Part shown: piece after piece, positions 8,951-18,587 of the stretch
Numbering within the stretch: the stretch's first letter is position 1
How the letters are laid out: every line of letters begins with the position of its first letter
Assembly: GCF_016651105.1 (NCBI RefSeq)
Contig: NZ_JAEKEL010000001.1
Location: forward strand, 2,842,001 to 2,906,000
Length of the DNA stretch: 64,000 nucleotides
From: Pseudomonas sp. TH15
GTDB taxonomy: Bacteria > Pseudomonadota > Gammaproteobacteria > Pseudomonadales > Pseudomonadaceae
Reading direction: 5' to 3'
Program-made: the position numbers and the translations under genes
The notes under the pieces: generated by a model
Seen by the model: the letters and a program-made list of their open reading frames with translations, nothing else
What the model was told of the DNA's origin: nothing
Database searches by the model: none

Positions 8951-8980
8951 TGAACCGCCGATTTGAACCGCCGATTTGAA
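8951..8980 (+). repeat. 13-bp tandem repeat just upstream of ccmA
   Basis: TGAACCGCCGATT occurs twice head-to-tail (8951-8963 and 8964-8976), followed by a partial third copy (TGAA), ending about 20 bases before the TTG start of ccmA. It lies in the probable leader of the operon. No function is evident. Confidence 0.6.
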
Positions 8981-9000
8981 ACGAAAAGGCCCGTGATCTC

Positions 9001-9636
9001 TTGAACAGTCCACTCCTGCAAACCGTCGACCTCGCCTGTGAGCGAGACCTTCGGCTGCTCTTCGAAAATCTCGAATTGAGACTGTCCAGTGGCGAAATGG
9101 TGCAGGTCAGCGGTCCGAACGGCAGCGGCAAGACCAGTTTGTTGCGTTTACTGTCCGGGCTGATGCAGCCGACCGCCGGTCAGGTGCTGCTCAATGGCCA
9201 GCCGCTGAATGAACAACGCAGCGAACTGGCGCGCAACCTGCTGTGGATCGGCCATGCCGCTGGGATCAAGGATTTGCTGACGCCGGAGGAAAATCTCAGC
9301 TGGCTCTGCGCCCTGCATCAACCGGCGACCCACGAGGCCATCTGGCAAGCGCTGGCTGCTGTCGGACTGCGCGGTTTCGAGGATGTTCCCTGCCACAGCT
9401 TGTCCGCCGGCCAGCAACGCCGTGTAGCCCTGGCACGGCTTTACCTCGACAGCCCGCCGTTGTGGATTCTCGATGAACCCTTCACCGCGCTCGATAAACA
9501 GGGCGTGGCGCAACTCGAAGAACACCTGGCCGGCCACTGCGAACGCGGCGGCATGGTGGTGTTGACCACCCACCACACGCTGACCCGGATGCCGGCCGGC
9601 TATCGCGATATTGATCTGGGGAACTGGGCCGTATGA
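9001..9636 (+). CDS. ccmA: Cytochrome c maturation ABC transporter ATPase CcmA
   Basis: CcmA is the ATP-hydrolysing subunit of CcmAB, which drives release of holo-CcmE from CcmC during haem attachment to c-type cytochromes. The 211-residue protein shows Walker A (GPNGSGKT, residues 38-45), the ABC signature LSAGQQRR (near 133), Walker B LWILDEP (near 155) and the switch His in VVLTTHH. The start is TTG at 9001 with an AAAAGG site 11 bases upstream; I see no in-frame ATG near it. It is the first gene of the ccm operon, and its stop overlaps ccmB (ATGA). Confidence 0.94.
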   Translation: MNSPLLQTVDLACERDLRLLFENLELRLSSGEMVQVSGPNGSGKTSLLRLLSGLMQPTAGQVLLNGQPLNEQRSELARNLLWIGHAAGIKDLLTPEENLSWLCALHQPATHEAIWQALAAVGLRGFEDVPCHSLSAGQQRRVALARLYLDSPPLWILDEPFTALDKQGVAQLEEHLAGHCERGGMVVLTTHHTLTRMPAGYRDIDLGNWAV

Positions 9637-10301
9637 GTGTTTTCGGCCTGTTGGTCGCCCGTGAGGCTCGTCTGTTGTTCCGCCGTCCTGCGGAGCTGGC
9701 CAATCCGCTGGTATTCTTCGCCATCGTGGTGTCGATGTTCCCGCTGGCGGTCGGCCCCGAGTCTCAATTGTTGCAAACCTTGTCTCCGGGACTGGTCTGG
9801 GTAGCGGCCCTTTTATCGGTTTTACTCTCGCTGGACGGGCTTTTCCGCAGTGATTTCGAAGACGGATCGCTTGAACAGTGGGTCCTTTCGCCGCACCCCC
9901 TGGCTCTTCTGGTTTTGGCCAAGGTACTGGCACACTGGGCCTTCTCTGGCCTGGCACTGGTTTTGCTCGCTCCACTGTTGGCGTTGATGCTCGGTTTGCC
10001 TGCCGCTTGTCTGCCGGTGTTGCTGCTTTCTTTATTGCTCGGTACACCGGTACTGAGCCTGCTCGGTGCGGTGGGCGCGGCGCTGACGGTTGGATTGAAG
10101 CGCGGCGGCCTGTTGCTGGCGTTGCTGATTCTGCCGCTGTACATCCCGGTGTTGATTCTTGGCAGTGGCGCCTTGCAGGCCGCACTCCAAGGCATGCCGG
10201 CGACCGGTTATCTCCTGTGGCTTGGTAGCCTGACCGCCCTGGCGATAACCCTGACACCTTTTGCAATAGCCGCTGGCCTGAAGATCAGCGTCGGCGAATA
10301 A
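9633..10301 (+). CDS. ccmB: Haem exporter permease subunit CcmB
   Basis: The 222-residue integral membrane partner of CcmA has about six hydrophobic segments and the family N-terminus [26 protein letters not shown], with [17 protein letters not shown] in the middle. It starts within the ccmA stop (ATGA overlap). The next gene, ccmC, begins after about 64 bases, the largest gap inside the operon. Confidence 0.95.
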   Translation: MSVFGLLVAREARLLFRRPAELANPLVFFAIVVSMFPLAVGPESQLLQTLSPGLVWVAALLSVLLSLDGLFRSDFEDGSLEQWVLSPHPLALLVLAKVLAHWAFSGLALVLLAPLLALMLGLPAACLPVLLLSLLLGTPVLSLLGAVGAALTVGLKRGGLLLALLILPLYIPVLILGSGALQAALQGMPATGYLLWLGSLTALAITLTPFAIAAGLKISVGE

Positions 10302-10365
10302 TGAGGTCTGGTTGTTTTTTAGCCAGTAAAGACCCTTGGCTCTTCTATAGCGAAGAGCAACCGTG

Positions 10366-11133
10366 ATGGAAACAGTAATGACCTGGACCTGGTTTCATAA
10401 GCTCGGCTCGCCCAAATGGTTTTACGGCATCAGTGGCAAACTGCTGCCGTGGCTGAGCGTCGCGGCGTTGCTGCTGATTGGTGTCGGCGTGGTCTGGGGC
10501 CTGGCCTTCGCGCCACCGGACTACCAGCAAGGCAACAGCTTTCGCATCATCTATATCCACGTTCCGGCCGCCATGTTGGCGCAGTCCTGCTATGTGATGC
10601 TGGCGGTGTGCGGCGTGGTCGGGCTGGTCTGGAAGATGAAACTGGCCGATGTCGCCCTGCAATGCGCGGCACCGATTGGCGCCTGGATGACCGCCGTGGC
10701 GCTGGTCACCGGGGCGATCTGGGGCAAACCGACCTGGGGCTCGTGGTGGGTCTGGGATGCACGACTGACGTCCATGCTGATTCTGCTGTTTCTGTACTTC
10801 GGTCTCATTGCGCTGGGCAACGCCATCAGCAATCGTGACAGCGCGGCCAAGGCTTGCGCGGTGCTGGCGATTGTCGGCGTGATCAACATCCCGATCATCA
10901 AATACTCGGTGGAGTGGTGGAACACCCTGCACCAGGGCGCGACGTTCAGCCTCACCGAAAAACCGGCGATGCCTGCCGAGATGTGGCTGCCACTGCTGCT
11001 GACGGTGCTGGGCTTCTACTGTTTCTTCGGCGCGGTGCTGTTGCTGCGCATGCGTCTTGAAGTGCTCAAGCGCGAAGCCCGGGCGAGCTGGGTGAAAGCC
11101 GAAGTGCAGAACAGTCTGGAGGCGGCTCGATGA
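10366..11133 (+). CDS. ccmC: Haem transporter/handling protein CcmC
   Basis: CcmC delivers haem to the periplasmic chaperone CcmE. The 255-residue protein has six predicted transmembrane segments and the tryptophan-rich WWD motif [17 protein letters not shown] (about residues 123-140), flanked by conserved periplasmic histidines ([14 protein letters not shown]). ATG at 10366 is used; GTG at 10363 and ATG at 10378 are in-frame alternatives. The stop overlaps ccmD by four bases. Confidence 0.95.
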   Translation: METVMTWTWFHKLGSPKWFYGISGKLLPWLSVAALLLIGVGVVWGLAFAPPDYQQGNSFRIIYIHVPAAMLAQSCYVMLAVCGVVGLVWKMKLADVALQCAAPIGAWMTAVALVTGAIWGKPTWGSWWVWDARLTSMLILLFLYFGLIALGNAISNRDSAAKACAVLAIVGVINIPIIKYSVEWWNTLHQGATFSLTEKPAMPAEMWLPLLLTVLGFYCFFGAVLLLRMRLEVLKREARASWVKAEVQNSLEAAR

Positions 11134-11306
11134 GTTTTGCTTCATTCGGCGACTTCCTCGCCATGGGCCATCATGCCCTGTATGTCTGGTCGGCCTATGG
11201 CATCTGCCTGGCGGTACTGGCCCTCAACGTGGCGGCGCCAATCCTGGCCCGCAAGCGGTATCTGCAACAAGAGGCGCGTCGTTTGCGCCGGGAGAACGGC
11301 AAGTGA
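11130..11306 (+). CDS. ccmD: Haem exporter accessory protein CcmD
   Basis: A 58-residue single-pass membrane protein beginning [20 protein letters not shown], with one transmembrane helix (about 16-40) and a basic cytoplasmic tail ending RLRRENGK. CcmD stabilises the CcmC-CcmE complex and is needed to release holo-CcmE. Overlaps of four bases with ccmC (ATGA) and with ccmE (GTGA) place it within the operon. It is short and easily missed by gene finders. Confidence 0.93.
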   Translation: MSFASFGDFLAMGHHALYVWSAYGICLAVLALNVAAPILARKRYLQQEARRLRRENGK

Positions 11307-11758
11307 ATCCGCTGCGCAAAAAGCGTCTTATCATCATTCTCGCGATCCTGGTCGGTGTCGGCGCTGCCGTTGGCCTGGCGCTGAGCGCCCTGAAAGAGAA
11401 CATCAATCTGTTTTACACCCCGACCCAGATCGCCAACGGCGAAGCCCCGCAAGACACGCGCATCCGCGCTGGCGGCATGGTCGAGAAAGGTTCGCTGCAA
11501 CGTTCCGGCGATTCCCTGGACGTGAGATTCATCGTCACTGACTTCAACAAGTCCGTGACCATCACCTATCGTGGCATCCTTCCGGACCTGTTCCGCGAAG
11601 GGCAGGGCATTGTGGCCCTGGGCAAAATCAACGCCGATGGCGTGGTGGTGGCCGACGAAGTGCTGGCCAAGCACGATGAGAAGTACATGCCGCCAGAAGT
11701 GACCAAGGCCCTGAAAGACAGCGGTCAGTCGGCGCCTACCCAAGCCAAAGAGGGTTGA
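11303..11758 (+). CDS. ccmE: Periplasmic haem chaperone CcmE
   Basis: CcmE binds haem covalently and hands it to the CcmF/CcmH ligation complex. The 151-residue protein has an N-terminal membrane anchor (about residues 9-30), an OB-fold domain, and the haem-binding motif AKHDEKYMP with covalent H124 and Y128. It starts with GTG inside the ccmD stop. The C-terminal tail after the motif is short and flexible, as usual. Confidence 0.96.
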   Translation: MNPLRKKRLIIILAILVGVGAAVGLALSALKENINLFYTPTQIANGEAPQDTRIRAGGMVEKGSLQRSGDSLDVRFIVTDFNKSVTITYRGILPDLFREGQGIVALGKINADGVVVADEVLAKHDEKYMPPEVTKALKDSGQSAPTQAKEG

Positions 11759-11762
11759 TTTG

Positions 11763-13766
11763 ATGACGTCTGCAAACTTTATCCCAGGGCTTTTAATACC
11801 AGAGCTGGGCCAGTTGGCGATGATCCTGGCGCTGTGTTTCGCGCTGGTTCAAGCCACCGTGCCGTTGCTCGGCGCCTGGCGCGGTGACCGCCTGTGGATG
11901 AGCCTCGCTCAGCCTGCGGCCTGGGGCCAGTTCGCCTTCCTGGTCTTCGCCTTCGGTAGCCTGACCTATGCCTTCATGACCGACGACTTCTCCGTCGCGT
12001 ATGTGGCCAACAACTCCAACAGTGCGTTGCCGTGGTACTACAAGTTCAGCGCGGTGTGGGGCGCCCACGAAGGGTCGTTGCTGCTGTGGGCCTTGATTCT
12101 CGGCGGCTGGACCTTCGCGGTGTCGGTGTTCTCCCGGCAGTTGCCGCAAGTCATGCTCGCCCGCGTCCTGGCGGTGATGGGCATGATCAGCGTTGGTTTC
12201 CTGCTGTTCCTGATCCTGACCTCGAACCCGTTCGCGCGGATCCTGCCGCAGATTCCGGCGGACGGTCACGACCTCAACCCGTTGCTGCAAGACATTGGCC
12301 TGATCGTTCACCCGCCGATGCTGTACATGGGGTACGTCGGTTTCTCCGTGGCGTTCGCTTTCGCCATCGCCGCGCTGCTGGGTGGCCGACTTGATGCGGC
12401 GTGGGCGCGCTGGTCGCGTCCATGGACCATCGTCGCCTGGGCCTTCCTCGGTATCGGCATCACGTTGGGTTCCTGGTGGGCCTACTACGAACTCGGCTGG
12501 GGCGGCTGGTGGTTCTGGGACCCGGTGGAAAACGCTTCCTTCATGCCTTGGCTGGTCGGTACGGCGCTGATTCATTCGTTGGCGGTCACGGAAAAACGTG
12601 GCGTGTTCAAGAGCTGGACCGTGTTGCTGGCTATTGCGGCATTCTCACTGAGTTTGCTGGGGACCTTCCTGGTGCGTTCCGGCGTACTGACCTCGGTTCA
12701 CGCCTTTGCGTCCGACCCTGAGCGCGGCGTGTTTATCCTGATCTTCCTGCTGTTTGTGGTCGGTGGTTCGCTGACGTTGTTCGCCCTGCGCGCTCCGGTC
12801 GTGAAAAGCCATGTAGGCTTCAACCTCTGGTCCCGGGAAACCCTGCTGCTGGGTAACAACCTGGTGCTGGTGGTTGCCGCTTCGATGATCCTGCTCGGCA
12901 CCTTGTATCCGCTGATTCTCGATGCGATGACCGGCGCCAAGTTGTCGGTCGGTCCGCCGTACTTCAACGCGTTGTTCATTCCGTTGATGGCGTTGCTGAT
13001 GGTGGTAATGGCCGTCGGTATGCTGGTGCGCTGGAAAGACACCCCGGTCAAATGGCTGGTGGGCATGTTGACCCCGGTGTTGCTCGGCAGCGCCGCATTG
13101 GCCGTGGTGGCCGGCGTCGCTTACGGCGACTTCAACTGGGCGGTGATCGCGACGTTCATGCTCGCCGCGTGGGTATTGCTGGCCGGCGTGCGGGACATCC
13201 TCGACAAGACTCGCCACAAGGGGTTGATCAAAGGCCTGCCGACCTTGACCCGCAGCTATTGGGGCATGCAGGTCGCGCATTTGGGCATCGCCGTTTGTGC
13301 GCTCGGTGTCGTGCTGTCGAGCCAGAACAGTGCCGAGCGTGATTTGCGCCTGGCGCCTGGCGAGTCCATGGACCTGGCCGGTTACCACTTCGTCTTCGAA
13401 GGCGCCAAGCACTTCGAAGGGCCGAACTTCACGTCCGACAAGGGCACCATCCGGGTGATCCGCAGCGGTCAGGAAGTCGCTGTGCTGCACCCGGAAAAAC
13501 GCCTCTATACCGTGCAGAACTCGATGATGACCGAAGCCGGGATCGACGCCGGTTTCACCCGTGACCTCTATGTTGCCCTCGGCGAACCGCTGGGCGATGG
13601 CGCCTGGGCCGTGCGCGTGCACGTCAAACCGTTCGTGCGCTGGATCTGGTTCGGCGGCCTGCTGACAGGTTTCGGCGGGTTGCTGGCGGCGCTGGATCGC
13701 CGTTATCGGGTCAAGGTGAAAAGCCGCGTGCGTGAAGCGCTGGGCATGACGGGAGCCACTGCATGA
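11763..13766 (+). CDS. ccmF: Haem lyase CcmF
   Basis: CcmF is the large membrane subunit that ligates haem to apocytochrome CXXCH sites. The 667-residue protein has many transmembrane segments and the WWD motif GSWWAYYELGWGGWWFWDP at about residues 236-254, with flanking histidines (LIVHPPMLYMGY, HSLAVTEKR). ATG at 11763 has GAGGGT 7 bases upstream; a TTG codon directly before it is in frame. The stop overlaps the ccmG start (ATGA). Confidence 0.96.
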   Translation: MTSANFIPGLLIPELGQLAMILALCFALVQATVPLLGAWRGDRLWMSLAQPAAWGQFAFLVFAFGSLTYAFMTDDFSVAYVANNSNSALPWYYKFSAVWGAHEGSLLLWALILGGWTFAVSVFSRQLPQVMLARVLAVMGMISVGFLLFLILTSNPFARILPQIPADGHDLNPLLQDIGLIVHPPMLYMGYVGFSVAFAFAIAALLGGRLDAAWARWSRPWTIVAWAFLGIGITLGSWWAYYELGWGGWWFWDPVENASFMPWLVGTALIHSLAVTEKRGVFKSWTVLLAIAAFSLSLLGTFLVRSGVLTSVHAFASDPERGVFILIFLLFVVGGSLTLFALRAPVVKSHVGFNLWSRETLLLGNNLVLVVAASMILLGTLYPLILDAMTGAKLSVGPPYFNALFIPLMALLMVVMAVGMLVRWKDTPVKWLVGMLTPVLLGSAALAVVAGVAYGDFNWAVIATFMLAAWVLLAGVRDILDKTRHKGLIKGLPTLTRSYWGMQVAHLGIAVCALGVVLSSQNSAERDLRLAPGESMDLAGYHFVFEGAKHFEGPNFTSDKGTIRVIRSGQEVAVLHPEKRLYTVQNSMMTEAGIDAGFTRDLYVALGEPLGDGAWAVRVHVKPFVRWIWFGGLLTGFGGLLAALDRRYRVKVKSRVREALGMTGATA

Positions 13767-14299
13767 GACGTTGGTTGATGCTGTTGCCACTGGCGATTTT
13801 CCTGGTGGTGGCTGTTTTCCTGTATCGCGGTCTGTACCTGGACCCGGCCGAGTTGCCCTCGGCCATGATCAACAAGCCGTTCCCGGAGTTTTCCCTGCCA
13901 GCGGTGCAGGACGGCAAGACCCTGACCAAGGCTGACATCGTCGGCAAACCGGCGCTGGTCAACGTCTGGGGCACCTGGTGCATTTCCTGCCGGGTTGAGC
14001 ACCCGGTGCTGAATAAACTGGCCGAGAAGGGCGTGCTGATCTACGGGATCAACTACAAGGACGTCAACGCCGACGCCTTGAAGTGGCTGGTGGAATTCCA
14101 CAACCCGTACCAACTCAATGTCCGCGACGACGAAGGCACCCTGGGCCTGAACCTCGGTGTGTATGGCGCTCCGGAAACCTTCTTCATCGACGCCAAGGGC
14201 ATCATCCGCGACAAGTACGTCGGCGTGATCGACGAACAGGTCTGGCGCGAAAAACTGGCGGCCAAGTATCAGGCGCTGGTCGACGAGGCCAAGCCATGA
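13763..14299 (+). CDS. ccmG: Thiol:disulfide interchange protein CcmG/DsbE
   Basis: A periplasmic, membrane-anchored thioredoxin-like protein that reduces apocytochrome cysteines before haem attachment. The 178-residue protein has an N-terminal anchor (about 4-21) and the active site WGTWCISC with C73 and C76. The conserved GVYGAPETFFID segment (cis-Pro loop) supports the DsbE subfamily. It overlaps both neighbours by four bases. Confidence 0.96.
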   Translation: MRRWLMLLPLAIFLVVAVFLYRGLYLDPAELPSAMINKPFPEFSLPAVQDGKTLTKADIVGKPALVNVWGTWCISCRVEHPVLNKLAEKGVLIYGINYKDVNADALKWLVEFHNPYQLNVRDDEGTLGLNLGVYGAPETFFIDAKGIIRDKYVGVIDEQVWREKLAAKYQALVDEAKP

Positions 14300-14766
14300 A
14301 GCGCTGGATAGCCGCCGTTGTATTGGGGTTGAGCATGGCCGGCGTGGCACACGCGGCCATCGACACTTACGAGTTCGCCAAAGAAGGCGATCGCGAGCGT
14401 TTCCGCGAGTTGACCAAAGAGCTGCGTTGCCCCAAGTGCCAGAATCAGGACATTGCCGATTCCAATGCACCGATTGCCGCTGACCTGCGCAAAGAAATTT
14501 TCCGCATGCTCGGCGAGGGCAAGGACAACCAGCAGATCATCGACTTCATGGTGGATCGCTACGGTGATTTCGTCCGCTACAAACCCGCTCTGAACGCCAA
14601 GACTGCCTTGCTCTGGTTCGGCCCTGCCGGCCTGTTGCTGGGCGGCTTCGTGGTTATCGCCGTGATCGTCCGCCGTCGTCGCGTGCAACGCGCTGACACC
14701 CCGGACGCGCTTTCCGCCGAGGAGCGCGAGCGCCTCGACCACCTGTTGGATAAAAACCAAGAATGA
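14296..14766 (+). CDS. ccmH: Cytochrome c biogenesis protein CcmH (CcmL/CycL type)
   Basis: CcmH is the apocytochrome thioreductase of the ligation complex. The 156-residue protein has a signal peptide (cleavage near AHA, residue 20), the motif [19 protein letters not shown] with C45 and C48, and a C-terminal transmembrane helix (about 108-128). This is the short CcmH form; the TPR part of the E. coli-type protein is encoded separately by the next gene. ATG at 14296 overlaps the ccmG stop (ATGA), so the longer upstream frame is not used. Confidence 0.95.
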   Translation: MKRWIAAVVLGLSMAGVAHAAIDTYEFAKEGDRERFRELTKELRCPKCQNQDIADSNAPIAADLRKEIFRMLGEGKDNQQIIDFMVDRYGDFVRYKPALNAKTALLWFGPAGLLLGGFVVIAVIVRRRRVQRADTPDALSAEERERLDHLLDKNQE

Positions 14767-15965
14767 TTGATTTCTGGCTCGCTGCAGGTCTGCTACTTCT
14801 GGTTGCCCTGAGTTTTCTGTTGATCCCGGTTTTGCGTGTCCGTCGCGCCCAGCTCGAAGAGGATCGTACCGCCCTGAACGTCGCGCTGTATCAAGAGCGC
14901 GTGGCTGAGTTGCAGACTCAGCAGGAAGAGGGTGTGCTCGATGCAGCGCAAATGGATAGCGGTCGCGCCGAAGCGGCGCGTGAGTTGCTGGCCGACACTG
15001 AAGGCGTCGCGGCGCCGCGAGTGTCTCGTCTGGGTAAATCGCTGCCGTTGCTGGCGGCGATCATGGTGCCGGTGCTGGGCCTTGGGCTCTACCTGCATTT
15101 CGGCGCCAGCGATAAGGTCGAGCTGACCCGTGAATTCGCCCAGGCGCCGCAGTCGATGGAAGAAATGACCCGTCGCCTGGAACGCGCGGTCGCTGCTCAA
15201 CCGGATTCGGCGGAAGGCTTGTACTTCCTCGGTCGCACCTACATGGCTCAGGATCGTCCGGCCGATGCCGCGAAGATTTTCGAGCGCACCGTGAACCTCG
15301 CTGGTCGCCAGCCGGAACTGCTCGGGCAATGGGCGCAGGCTCAGTACTTTGCTGATGGCAAGAAGTGGTCCGACAAGATTCAGGCCCTGACCGACGAAGC
15401 GCTGAAAGCCGATCCGAAAGAAGTCACCAGCCTTGGCTTGCTCGGCATCGCCGCGTTTGAAGGCGAGCGTTATCAGGACGCCATCGACTACTGGAGTCGC
15501 CTGCTGGCGCAACTGCCACCGGAAGACAACTCCCGGGCCGCACTGCAAGGCGGGATTACCCGGGCTACCGAGAAACTCGAAGCCAGCGGCGGCAAGGTCG
15601 CTCAGGCACCTGTAGCCGCGAAAACCGCGCTGTTGAAAGTCAGCGTCGACCTCGCCAGCGAACTCAAAGGCAAGGTTCAACCGGGCGACAGCGTGTTCAT
15701 CTTCGCCCGCGCCACCTCCGGCCCTCCGGCACCGCTGGCAGCCAAACGCCTGACCGTGGCTGACCTGCCGGCGACCGTCGAGCTGGGCGATGCCGACGCA
15801 ATGATGCCGCAGTTGAAACTGTCGAACTTCCCTGAAGTCCAACTGGTTGCACGCATCTCCCGCGCCGGCCAACCGACTGCCGGCGAATGGGTCGGTCGCA
15901 GCCAGCCTCTGGCCAGCAGCACCACCGCGCCACAAAAACTGACCATCGACAGTCCGGATAAATAA
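14763..15965 (+). CDS. ccmI: Cytochrome c maturation protein CcmI (TPR)
   Basis: CcmI is the apocytochrome chaperone of the haem-ligation complex. The 400-residue protein has a first transmembrane helix (about 3-22), a coiled-coil-like cytoplasmic loop (about 25-85), a second helix (about 95-115), then TPR repeats (about 140-270: [28 protein letters not shown]). The C-terminal periplasmic domain carries [24 protein letters not shown]. It overlaps the ccmH stop and is the last ccm gene. Confidence 0.94.
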   Translation: MIDFWLAAGLLLLVALSFLLIPVLRVRRAQLEEDRTALNVALYQERVAELQTQQEEGVLDAAQMDSGRAEAARELLADTEGVAAPRVSRLGKSLPLLAAIMVPVLGLGLYLHFGASDKVELTREFAQAPQSMEEMTRRLERAVAAQPDSAEGLYFLGRTYMAQDRPADAAKIFERTVNLAGRQPELLGQWAQAQYFADGKKWSDKIQALTDEALKADPKEVTSLGLLGIAAFEGERYQDAIDYWSRLLAQLPPEDNSRAALQGGITRATEKLEASGGKVAQAPVAAKTALLKVSVDLASELKGKVQPGDSVFIFARATSGPPAPLAAKRLTVADLPATVELGDADAMMPQLKLSNFPEVQLVARISRAGQPTAGEWVGRSQPLASSTTAPQKLTIDSPDK

Positions 15966-15979
15966 CAGGAAGCAACGCC

Positions 15980-16384
15980 ATGACCGCCATCGCTCGTATC
16001 ACCCTGCTCAGTCTGGTTCTGGGGTTAAGTGCTTGTGCGGTCCATCGGCCTCCTGAACATACATTGCCGCCGATTCCGCCATCGCAGCCCAGCCCGACGC
16101 CGTCACCCACACCGACGCCAAGTAAACCGGGCATCCCGGCCAAACCCGCCAAACCCATGCCCCGCACCTCCGCCAGCTTCGCCCCGCCACCGGGGGGCAA
16201 CAGCCATTGGGATGCGAAGCTCGGCGTCTACGTCCTCGAAGACCAGCCCAACACCTTCTACCGCCAGCGCACCTACTACCGCTGGAACAACGGCTGGAGC
16301 CGCTCGATCAGCCCGAACGGGCCATGGGAAGACACCGACATCCACGGCGTACCGCCGGGGTTGGGCAAGCAATTCGGGCAATGA
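15980..16384 (+). CDS. Small proline-rich lipoprotein, function unknown
   Basis: A 134-residue protein with a lipoprotein signal (LSLVLGLSAC, predicted lipidated Cys19). A Pro/Ser/Thr-rich stretch (about 25-70) is followed by a compact aromatic C-terminal domain (NTFYRQRTYYRWNNGWSRSISPNGPWED). It starts 14 bases after ccmI and is followed by a terminator, so it is probably the last gene of the ccm transcript. I do not recognise a family function; a cell-envelope role is likely. Confidence 0.8.
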   Translation: MTAIARITLLSLVLGLSACAVHRPPEHTLPPIPPSQPSPTPSPTPTPSKPGIPAKPAKPMPRTSASFAPPPGGNSHWDAKLGVYVLEDQPNTFYRQRTYYRWNNGWSRSISPNGPWEDTDIHGVPPGLGKQFGQ

Positions 16385-16387
16385 ATG

Positions 16388-16415
16388 AAAAACGGCGATC
16401 CTGAATCGCCGTTTT
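16388..16415 (+). terminator. Rho-independent terminator after the ccm operon
   Basis: AAAACGGCGAT, a short CCTGA loop and ATCGCCGTTTT form a strong stem with flanking A and T tracts. It works on either strand and serves both the ccm-lipoprotein transcript and the converging toxin gene. Confidence 0.85.
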
Positions 16416-16455
16416 ACTGTCTGAGGTTCAACCTTCAGAGCATTGCACGATAGCC

Positions 16456-17010
16456 CTAGAGCGCCCCAACTGACTTAGACAGTCCCTGACGCTGCAGTAG
16501 GTTCAGAAATGGCTCGACTTCCATTGGTGGCATTTTCAGTTGCTGGCGCTGGCGTTGGGCGGCTGCGATAACCACTGCCGCATCCAGATGGAACAGGTTT
16601 TCAACAAACTCATCAGGGTGTTGCGCCTCGATACCGAACGGGGCGAGGTAGGCATCGGGAAAGTCCTTGAGGTTGAAGGTCACGATTACACCTGCTCCGC
16701 ACCGTATGGCTGCAGCCAGAACATGGCGGTCGTTCTCGTCGGGTAGCGTCAGTCCGCTGATCAAATCCGAATAGTCGCAGACACAGGCATCAGGAATCGC
16801 CTGGTCCATCAGCTCTGATGTGCGATCGAGTTGCTCCGGCGTCAGGTCCGGACGGTTTTTCAGCAGGCTTCGTTTCCATTCGTTATGTATCTCCAGTGAC
16901 CATCGCGCCCGAAAACGTCCTGATAGCGCAAGCCACATCAGGAAGTCTCTCAAGGGAGCGGGGTACAAAACACATGCGTCATATACAGCGGTAAAAGGGG
17001 AGTGCCTCAC
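16456..17010 (-). CDS. PIN-domain protein, probable toxin of a toxin-antitoxin pair
   Basis: A 184-residue PIN-family protein (a likely Mg-dependent ribonuclease). Acidic residues fit the active site: D11 (VYDACVLYP), E44, D91/D94 (LPDENDRHVLAAA) and D116 (NLKDFP). The family resembles PIN_3 proteins encoded beside HTH antitoxins. It starts with GTG overlapping the upstream gene stop by four bases (GTGA), the classic toxin-antitoxin coupling. Toxicity itself is inferred. Confidence 0.8.
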   Translation of the reverse strand: MRHSPFTAVYDACVLYPAPLRDFLMWLALSGRFRARWSLEIHNEWKRSLLKNRPDLTPEQLDRTSELMDQAIPDACVCDYSDLISGLTLPDENDRHVLAAAIRCGAGVIVTFNLKDFPDAYLAPFGIEAQHPDEFVENLFHLDAAVVIAAAQRQRQQLKMPPMEVEPFLNLLQRQGLSKSVGAL

Positions 17011-17474
17011 TCGTATCCTGTCCTTAACGCTTGTGCTTGCTCGGCGAGAAGCGTCATTGCTTGCTCGCTGGCGGTGTCGCGCCGGTTTTTATAATCCATC
17101 AAATCGGCAAAGCGCACACGTCGGTGCTTGCCGGTTTTGTGGTAGGACAACTCGCCGGACTCCAGTAGTTTGATCAGGTGCGGACGTGAGACGTTGAGCA
17201 GGTCGGCGGCTTCCTGGGTGGTCAGTTCCGCGTGAACCGGGACAACCTTGACCGCATTGCCCTCGGCCAATGCGGCCAGGATGTCGAGCAGTAACCGAAG
17301 GGCTGATGTGGGCAATTCGACGCTGTGAGCTTCGTTCTGCTCGTCGAAAATCTGGATGCGCTGGGTTTCGAATTGAGTCGCGAGATAGGCGGCGAGGGCG
17401 CGCTGGCCTTCAATAGCGGCCTGAACTTCGCGGGCTATGGGCAGGTTGATCGGTGGATGGATGACTAAGGACAT
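17007..17474 (-). CDS. Excisionase-like HTH protein, probable antitoxin
   Basis: A 155-residue protein with a C-terminal excisionase/MerR-like helix-turn-helix (about residues 84-126: LTTQEAADLLNVSRPHLIKLLESGELSYHKTGKHRRVRFADLMDY). The N-terminal part is helical and has no recognised domain. It is translated just before, and overlaps, the PIN gene, so it probably neutralises the toxin and autoregulates the operon. ATG at 17474 is chosen for a TTGGA site 7 bases upstream; ATG at 17489 is an alternative. Confidence 0.78.
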   Translation of the reverse strand: MSLVIHPPINLPIAREVQAAIEGQRALAAYLATQFETQRIQIFDEQNEAHSVELPTSALRLLLDILAALAEGNAVKVVPVHAELTTQEAADLLNVSRPHLIKLLESGELSYHKTGKHRRVRFADLMDYKNRRDTASEQAMTLLAEQAQALRTGYE

Positions 17475-17558
17475 GATGGTTTCCAACATTCTGAGCAAGC
17501 GATGCTGAAAGGCTATTCGAATCAAACGAAAATCGCAATAAACGAAAAAAGGCCCTGT

Positions 17559-18446
17559 TTAAGACTCTTTTGCCAGCAAGACCTGGACGTAATCCACAAA
17601 CGCCCGAGCCTTGGCACTGGCCATCCTCCCCGTCGGAAACACCGCCCATAGGTCCTGATTCGGCAAAACCCAATCGCTCATCACTTCCACGACCGCACCA
17701 TTGGCCAACTCCGGCGCAAACATCCATTCCGACGCCATGGTCAGCCCTAGATGCGCCAGCACTGATTCACGCAACCCTTCGGCGGCGTTGACGCGGATTC
17801 GGCCACTGATGATCACCGGTTGTTCTTCGCCGGCTTTCTTGAACTGCCAATTGGCGCCGCCGCCCTGGCTGTAAACGACGGCTTGGTGTTTGGTCAGGTC
17901 GACAGGGCAGGTGGGTTCGCCGTGTTTTTTGAAGTACGCCGGTGTGCCCAGCACCACGCGCCGGCATTCGGCGATCTTGCGGGCGGTCAAGCCGGAATCG
18001 CTCAAGGTGCCCATGCGCAGGGCAACGTCGACGCCTTCTTCCACCAGATTGATGTTGCGGTCGTCGAGCATCAGGTCGATGTTCAACTCCGGGTTCTGAT
18101 CAAGAAACGGCCCCAGGTGCGGCACGATGTGTTGCCGGCCGAAGGTGACGGCAGCGCAGATCCGCAGATTGCCGGTCAGCCCCCTGGCGGCGCCGCGAGC
18201 GGCGTTGTCGGCCTCGTCGGCTTCTTCGATGGCGCGTTTGGCCCTGTCGAAAAACGCCAGCCCGGCTTCGGTCGGGGTCAGGCCGCGGGTCGAGCGCAAC
18301 AGCAGTCGTACGGCGAGTCGGGTTTCCAGTTGCGCGATGGTTTTCGAGACGGCGGGCTGGCCGATATTCAGGCGCCGGGCTGCCGCGGAAAACGAGCCGG
18401 TTTCGACCACGTAGACGAAGGTTTCCATTGCGCCGAGGCGGTCCAT
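17559..18446 (-). CDS. LysR-family transcriptional regulator
   Basis: A 295-residue LysR regulator with an N-terminal winged HTH (about 1-60: METFVYVVETGSFSAAARRLNIGQPAVSKTIAQLE) and a C-terminal periplasmic-binding-like effector domain of the CrgA-like subgroup (about 90-290). It lies downstream of, and on the same strand as, the SDR and peroxiredoxin-like genes, with a REPIN between. Target genes cannot be told from sequence; neighbouring oxidoreductases are plausible. Confidence 0.9.
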   Translation of the reverse strand: MDRLGAMETFVYVVETGSFSAAARRLNIGQPAVSKTIAQLETRLAVRLLLRSTRGLTPTEAGLAFFDRAKRAIEEADEADNAARGAARGLTGNLRICAAVTFGRQHIVPHLGPFLDQNPELNIDLMLDDRNINLVEEGVDVALRMGTLSDSGLTARKIAECRRVVLGTPAYFKKHGEPTCPVDLTKHQAVVYSQGGGANWQFKKAGEEQPVIISGRIRVNAAEGLRESVLAHLGLTMASEWMFAPELANGAVVEVMSDWVLPNQDLWAVFPTGRMASAKARAFVDYVQVLLAKES

Positions 18447-18470
18447 CTTGAGTCCTTGTGAAGATCAAAT

Positions 18471-18559
18471 GTGGGGGCGAGCTTGCTCGCGATAGCGGTC
18501 TGACATTCAGCATTGATACTGACTGTTATGGTCTCATCGCGAGCAAGCTCGCTCCCACA
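18471..18559. repeat. REP doublet (REPIN), group 1
   Basis: Arms GTGGGGGCGAGCTTGCTCGC and GCGAGCAAGCTCGCTCCCAC in inverted orientation flank about 50 bases of spacer. It lies between the LysR and SDR genes. Confidence 0.9.
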
Positions 18560-18587
18560 GTGGATTGATGTTGTCTGAAAAAACTCA

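Noticed and set aside
12645..13790. 381-codon minus-strand frame opposite ccmF
   Set aside because: His/Gln/Arg-rich shadow of a membrane protein gene; no family resemblance.
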